From Heliocidaris erythrogramma (lineage: Eukaryota > Echinodermata > Echinoidea > Camarodonta > Echinometridae), in NCBI GenBank assembly GCA_025617745.1, contig CM046871.1, forward strand, positions 34,355,579 through 34,419,578: DNA of 64,000 bases. Reading direction: 5' to 3'. Positions 58,956-64,000 of this stretch are shown in pieces. How positions within the stretch are numbered: position 1 is the first letter of the stretch; the number at the start of each line of letters is the position of its first letter. Under the pieces are notes generated by a model. That model was given only the letters and a program-made list of their open reading frames with translations. It did no database searches and had not been told where the DNA came from. The position numbers and the translations under genes are program-made.

Positions 58956-59235
58956 GATAAGATAGCGAGATAGCACGAATTTGAGGAAGAGAGAGAGAGA
59001 GACAGAGGGGGGGGGGGGGGCAGCAGTGTGCCAGTGTCATCAAGGAAATATAGATACGTGACAGTTTGTGAATATCGGTCTCATAATGGAGGGGGGGGGG
59101 GGAGGGTTTGAGGCTTTTAAAAAACAAAACAAAACAAGCAAAACCAAAAAAGGAAAGAAAACAGAAAACAAGAAGAAGAATAGAAATATAAAAAACTAGA
59201 TGAAAATAATATGTGAATAATGTGGAAAATACCAG

Positions 59236-59549
59236 ATATATATATATATATATATATCTGTCTATCTATCTTTCTATCTATCTTTCTATCTATATATCTA
59301 TCTATCCATCTATCTCTCTCTATATAATTATATCTATCTACCTCCAGCTATTTATCTATCCATCGATCTATTTATTTATCTATCGATCTATTATTTATCC
59401 ATCTATCTATCTATCTGTCTATATATCTAACTATATATCCATCTATCTGTCTATCTATCTATCTATCTATCTATCTATTTATCTAACTATCTATACATTA
59501 TATCTATCTATATATCTATCCATCTATCTGTCTAGCTGTCTATCTATCT
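59236..59549. repeat. (TA)n and (TCTA)n microsatellite
   Basis: About 300 bp of TCTA/TCTG units. The repeat resumes at 59914-59932 beyond the SINE, so the SINE is inserted within it. Confidence 0.95.
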
Positions 59550-59912
59550 GTAGAGGTGTTGTGGAGCAGTGGATAAGTCCCTGGACTGTGAACCACGAGG
59601 TCCGGGGTTCGAATCCCACCGCATCGCTAGCGTCCTTTGGCAAGACGTTAATCTACATTTGCCACTCTCCATCCAGGTGTTAAATGGGTACCCGGTAGGA
59701 TGCGAAATTAACTTCGTTTGCTTAGCAATGTGAGCGTCAATGTACTGCCCATTGCTGGAATACTCCCCAGGGAGCGGAGAATGTGCATACATTGTGTGCG
59801 GGCATGCCAGAATCCGATGACCGGGCTAATAATATATCTGTAAAGCGCTTAGAGACATCACCGATGTATTAGGCGCTATATAAAAGCGTAACATTATTAT
59901 TATTATTATTAT
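59550..59912 (+). mobile_element. tRNA-derived SINE inserted in (TCTA)n
   Basis: The head has an A-box-like GTGGAGCAGTGG (59561-59572) and a perfect B box GGTTCGAATCC (59606-59616). The central body has GCAAGACGTTAATCTACATT, TCCAGGTGTTAAATGGGTAC and GTGCGGGCATGCCAGAATC, matching the reverse complement of 39788-40150. The 3' end has AAGCGCTTAGAGACATC...AGGCGCTATATAAAAGC and (ATT)n. It lacks coding capacity and would need LINE enzymes to move. Confidence 0.88.
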
Positions 59913-61802
59913 ATATCTGTCTATCTATCTATACAAAAACCGAGAAATAGAGCAAGAAACAGAAAGTAGAGGGGAGAGAGCGAAATAAGCTTCTTCTTTA
60001 GGGAAAGGGTTTAGTCATTCAATATATGAAACAAAAAAACTTATTTTTAAATTTGCATATTGATTTTTTAAAATATTTTCTACTAAAAAAAAATGCACAG
60101 GACTTCAGGGGGCACAACCTGTCCGCGTGGCACATCATTTTGACAAGCCAATCTGGCATTTCTTAAGAACAAAGAAATAATGTCTTTTTTTTTTGCTGAC
60201 CAGAGGGTTTATCTAAATTTTCAACCTCGCCCCCAACCCCACCCCCACCCCACCGACATTTTAAGGAATCCTGGATTCCCCCATGGAGTATACATCCGTT
60301 TTTCTGTGTTGTATGTTCGATGCCTATGTCGTGTCGGTCGACATTGCCTGCACTTTGGAAGTTGACTTTGAAGCTACACAATGTGTTCCGACTAGAATAG
60401 CATCATGGAAGAACCAACGATGAACAATATCGCCGTGATTGTCATCATCATCATAATATCGCCGTCATGGTTTATTACCATTCAGCGTCGTGCATGTCAC
60501 CCGTCAACAAAGGCCCGAGGTCAAACGATTGTTCAAGTCGATATCCGTTCACAGTGCCAGTGCTGCGACAGAAACTAATTTAGACAACAAACTTATGGTG
60601 GCGCTATTAATGTATACAACGCAGAGCCATCGATCCGTACCAAGAGTTTAGCCAACTAGGTTCCAGTTGGGCATAAAAAAAGTATATTATTGCTTTGTTC
60701 CATACTTGCCCAACAAAGCAACACTCCCCACATTGTTACCTACTGGAGCCGAATTGGCCAAACTCTGTGTATGGATGGTTCTGAAGTACTGAAGTACTTT
60801 AATGTAACTCCTAAATAAACAGTAAAGAGTGGCTGGGTCCGGCGGCACTGGGAGGGGTGCAAAAAACGGGGAAAATGAAGAAAAATAATCCTTACGGATT
60901 ATGCGCCCCAAAATCCGCAGTGTAATTGCACTAGAAATCTAATTTTTGAAGGTTTGAAATGCGAAAATTTTCCAAAGCTCGGTTGCTTTACTCCCTCGCA
61001 TAATTATTTTCTGTCAGGATCTTGTAATTTCGCGCCCTGCAGTATTTAGTTCTTAAATAGCTTAAAGGTTCGAAATTTGAAAAAATAAAGATGTAAATGC
61101 TTTGTTCGCTATATAATGTAAGTTTCATATGACTCCTGCTAAATATTGCGCCCCAATATATTATAAAGTGTATAAATCAGCATTTGCAAAGGTTCAACTT
61201 TTGAAAGAAATCTAAACTTCAGGTAGCCTTGCTGAATTTCTCGACTCTTTTTTAAGCCTATAGGGTTTTCGTTATTTTTGCTCCCAATTGTAGAAGCGAG
61301 TGAAAACAAAACCGTTTATCAATGTATAAAATTCGAGCTTCTCTACCGCTCAATTGCAAAATTTCCTGGGTAAAATCCACAAGAAATTGCGTTTTTAAGG
61401 GTTAAAAATTGAAAGATTTGCCGGTCGATCGCTTTGCTCCCTCGCTTGTACAATAACGTAGATAGGTTTTGGCACGGGGGTTTGGGGGGGGGGGGGGGGG
61501 GCGTAACTTCATTGTTTCCCCGAGCGCCATAATCCCTATAGATACGCCACTGGCTTCGCTCCCTCGCCGGTCATCATCCCCCCACCACCATCGAGAACAC
61601 GGATCGAACCCCCTGCCCGTGACACAAAGTGTATAACCAAAATTGTCGGGTAAACAATGACTCTCAGTTGTAGATAGTATAGTAGGTACATATATGGCAA
61701 TGCGACCGGGTTACAACACGACATGATCTGGTACTTCTTATGCCGCATCATCCGATTTTAGATTGTGGGAGTTAAAAGAAAAAGGAAGCTCATACGGATA
61801 TA
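59913..61802. other. Non-coding sequence
   Basis: Contains C-rich and G-rich short runs (60228-60250, 61482-61501). No credible exon was found. Confidence 0.5.
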
Positions 61803-62014
61803 CAGCCATGGAAAAAAAATATTAGACCAAGCACGGTTACTGACAGTGTTCTTTTTGTGGTAAGAAGGAAATAAAATTACATAAAGCAAGGTATAATTGC
61901 TGGAATTTGGTAATCATTCAATGAAATACAAAGACAAATCATTTTTATAATATTGTATCCATATGATGTAACCCTTATTAGAGAAGCTTGGTCTAATAAT
62001 ATTTTCCAGGGCTG
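61803..62014. mobile_element. Tc1-like MITE, 212 bp
   Basis: The ends are CAGCCATGGAAAA...ATATTAGACCAAGC on the left and GCTTGGTCTAATAATATTTT followed by CCAGGGCTG on the right, flanked by TA (61801-61802, 62015-62016). CAG starts, TA target sites and the TATTAGACCA-type end are features of Tc1-like elements. The interior is AT-rich and non-coding. Confidence 0.82.
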
Positions 62015-62082
62015 TACAACGGAAGGAAATGAAAGTGAGAAGGCAAAATAGGAAGATGATGAAGAAGAGAGTGCGAAAGAAA

Positions 62083-62250
62083 AACTAATAATAATAATAC
62101 TCCGTTCTTGTACAGCGCATAACACGTTATGATACAACGTCTCTATGCGCTTCCCAAGGGTTTTGATATTATTACCCTGGCTTTAGCTCCGGCAGCCGTA
62201 ATCAGCGCAAGTGCATTTCAAGGAATAAATCCTGCCAGACGAGAAGTATG
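62083..62250 (-). mobile_element. SINE 3' part, minus orientation
   Basis: Starts with (TAA)n at 62084-62099. CTTGTACAGCGCATAACACG...TCTATGCGCTTCCCAA then forms the inverse of the GCGC...GCGCT-type tail hairpin. TTTCAAGGAATAAATCCTGC follows. The tail differs in sequence from the other SINEs but keeps the layout. The head is missing. Confidence 0.6.
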
Positions 62251-62541
62251 TTGGAAGTACTTAGCAAGAAGAGAATTTAAACTTTCCAAAATGCGAAAAT
62301 TGCGGCACGCCAGCTTGTGAAACTATCCTCAGGATCGTACGAAAAGATAATGAAGGCGACGTGAGCTCATCATTATTGTAGATTGATTGAAGGTCCATTG
62401 GGATCATGGGAAAGGTAACACCAGTCCTATTTATTGGATGAAAAGCTAAGACAGTCTAGTTCGTCATTACATTTCGTGCATGTCCAGATAAAGGTCATTT
62501 GACCTTTAGACGCTGTCATTTTGAACGCATGATATAGTTCA

Positions 62542-62703
62542 ATGATGAATGCGTCCAGTTCTACAGCCAAAGATAGTGCTCTGGACGGTAGCGCGATTGC
62601 GATGCAGACGACAAAGTACAAGAAGAAGGAAGCTGAGCTCCATAACGAAGATGTCAAACGCATGGACGATGTCGAGAAGAAACCGGAGATACAGAGCAGA
62701 AAG
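62542..62703 (+). CDS. Possible first coding exon of an unknown host gene
   Basis: An ATG ATG start follows an in-frame stop (TGA at 62530-62532) and opens 54 codons. The product is hydrophilic and Ser/Thr-rich, then charged: TKYKKKEAELHNEDVKRMDD lies at about codons 24-43, and it ends KPEIQSRK. The frame reaches AAG followed by GTGCGTAG, a good splice donor at 62704. Codon composition is balanced and richer in GC than the surroundings, unlike the low-complexity frames elsewhere. Beyond the donor, the frame becomes T/G-rich and runs into poly(G), as expected for intron. No domain is recognised, and no acceptor or further exon can be assigned within the window. It could be chance. Confidence 0.35.
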
Positions 62704-63286
62704 GTGCGTAGATACGGTATTTGTGTGTTTGCCATGTTTGCGTTTGTGTTGTTATCTTTTCTTGTGGGGGAGGGGAGGGGGGGGGGGGGGGGGTGGCGGT
62801 GGGGAGATTGACGTTCGGCATTTTTAACACTTTGTTATCTACATGTATCTATTGTCTGCACGATCATATCTCCAGTCGACGATTATTAACGGGTTTACTA
62901 TGTTGCACACTGTGGTTATGCAGTGATAATAAATAAAACATTGACAAGCGGAGCTACAGTACATGATCTGTGCGTTACAGTATAGATTCTATGATTTCAG
63001 ACCCCGTTGTATGTGTCACGAATGACAAGTGTTTACGCACAGAGACTATCAAATGCTGGTCACGTGACTTCCCATGCCGTTATTGACCAGGTTATGTCAT
63101 TTTTTGCCTGCTTGATCTCACACTTTGAGAAAAAAAAATTATCACTGGATTTTTTACCAGTCACATAGTATTATACATCAGCATGTAGGTAATTTATTCA
63201 GTATTCTGAATCCGATCACCCCTGACCTCCTTGACCATTAGAATTTTTTCATTGGAAGAAAAAAGGCAACAGTGTCTGGAAATTAT
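62704..63286. other. Putative intron / non-coding sequence
   Basis: Holds a G-rich run at 62765-62802. Nothing else was recognised. Confidence 0.4.
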
Positions 63287-63479
63287 TAGAGTACCTCTAT
63301 AATTATAGAGAGTAGCGACATAGACGTCTGACTTTTCGGGAAACAAAATGGCGTTTGAACTCTTTCTATTGAGAACACCCAGGTGCTCATCGGAATTGAA
63401 TAGAAATGTTGTATAGCAGAGGAAACAAAAAGGCGTTCAAAGCATGAGTTGTCGCTACTCTCTTTATGTAGGTACTCTA
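63287..63479. mobile_element. hAT-like MITE, 193 bp
   Basis: The ends are TAGAGTACC and GGTACTCTA, with extended similarity through AGAGAGTAGCGACA and TGTCGCTACTCTCT. A perfect 8-bp duplication GAAATTAT lies at 63279-63286 and 63480-63487. Eight-bp duplications and TAGAG-type ends are the mark of the hAT superfamily. No coding content. Confidence 0.85.
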
Positions 63480-63487
63480 GAAATTAT

Positions 63488-64000
63488 GTGTGGTTTTGAC
63501 AGACTGCAATAGACAAAATTGTGAACATGGGATGGGTAACATCAAATAAAAAATGATCAGGGGATACTGAAGTAAATCTGATAAATTACAGACCGTGGGC
63601 AATTCCATAAACACGTCAACCAGTAGGTCAAATTTTAAAAATCATCAAATTGGTTAAAACAATATATCATTCTAAAGGTAATAATATATACTGTAAGGAA
63701 ATTTAGGTTTCAAATAGACTGGACCAAGTTCAAGGTCACCAGACCCCTCTAAATCTGAGGAATTAATTGAAGTTAAAGGAGAATTAAGCCCTGATTACAA
63801 ATTTACTTATATCGGAAGGTGTAATGTATTCCTACTTATTGGGCTAAATCATTTTCTAATAAGATATCAGAAAAGGGAATAAATAAAGATATTCCAACAC
63901 CAGGTATCGTCTCCTACTCATTTACATGGGGGCTGCCATTTTTTGCTGATTTGGAGTTGTACATGAACCATTGAGAAATGTTCCAGTCAGGAAGATATTT
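63488..64000. other. Non-coding; left end of a further element at 63775
   Basis: From about 63774, TTAAAGGAGAATTAAGCCCT recalls the TTAAAGGGAAAGTCCACCCT ends of the family at 25.66 and 32.4 kb. TCTCCTACTCATTTAC and GGGGGCTGCCATTTT resemble its interior order. The other end would lie outside the window. Confidence 0.4.

Overview
The window is AT-rich (roughly one third GC by eye), non-coding animal DNA. It is saturated with transposable-element remains and simple repeats, and no complete host gene is visible. The best guess for the source is a marine deuterostome, most likely an echinoderm such as a sea urchin. That rests on the style of the repeats: tRNA-headed SINEs containing a CACCTGGGTGGAGAG-type block and ending in a GCGCTATATAA hairpin plus (ATT)n, a Penelope-like element, a CR1/L2-type LINE, and very many short inverted-repeat elements. 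It is an inference, not a measured result.

Layout. 1-2.7 kb: a Penelope-like retroelement (PLE) remnant with reverse-transcriptase and GIY-YIG endonuclease segments, 355-bp inverted arms, a 13-bp target-site duplication and a hammerhead-ribozyme-like motif in each arm. 2.7-12 kb: mostly unannotatable AT-rich DNA with SINE scraps, homopolymer runs and one recent 108-bp tandem duplication. 12.2-13.3 kb: a 1.1-kb foldback element flanked by TA. 14.5-23 kb: a dense repeat zone. It holds large foldback elements packed with family-specific short words, a PLE-like foldback, a cluster of small modular elements (21.3-22.9 kb) and a tRNA-like sequence. 25.7-26.9 kb: a Harbinger-like element nested in an older inverted-repeat element. 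32-35.6 kb: two inverted copies of a 0.4-kb element, then two tandem Harbinger-like elements that share one TAA target site. 37.8-40.2 kb: a 5'-truncated LINE with one open reading frame of about 450 codons, followed by a SINE with a similar 3' tail. 41-52 kb: several small inverted-repeat families in two or three copies, plus a 1.1-kb polypyrimidine tract. 53.2-53.9 kb: a second copy of the 25.8-kb Harbinger-like family. 55.9-57 kb: a poly(T) run bracketed by a 27-bp duplication, a near-perfect hairpin, and the second copy of the 155-bp element seen at 21.3 kb. 57-60 kb: microsatellites, a degenerate tandem repeat and a SINE. 61.8-63.5 kb: a Tc1-like MITE, a SINE scrap, one possible host exon with a splice donor, and a hAT-like MITE with a perfect 8-bp target-site duplication.

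No proteins here work together as a pathway. The coherent story is transposon ecology. The LINE and the SINEs appear to share a 3' recognition tail. The PLE carries a candidate self-cleaving RNA motif. Many DNA elements follow one grammar: terminal inverted repeats plus many direct and inverted copies of a private 8-16 bp word. The most unusual case is the 21.3-22.9 kb cluster, where elements with different words share the 10-mer ACGGAATAAA.
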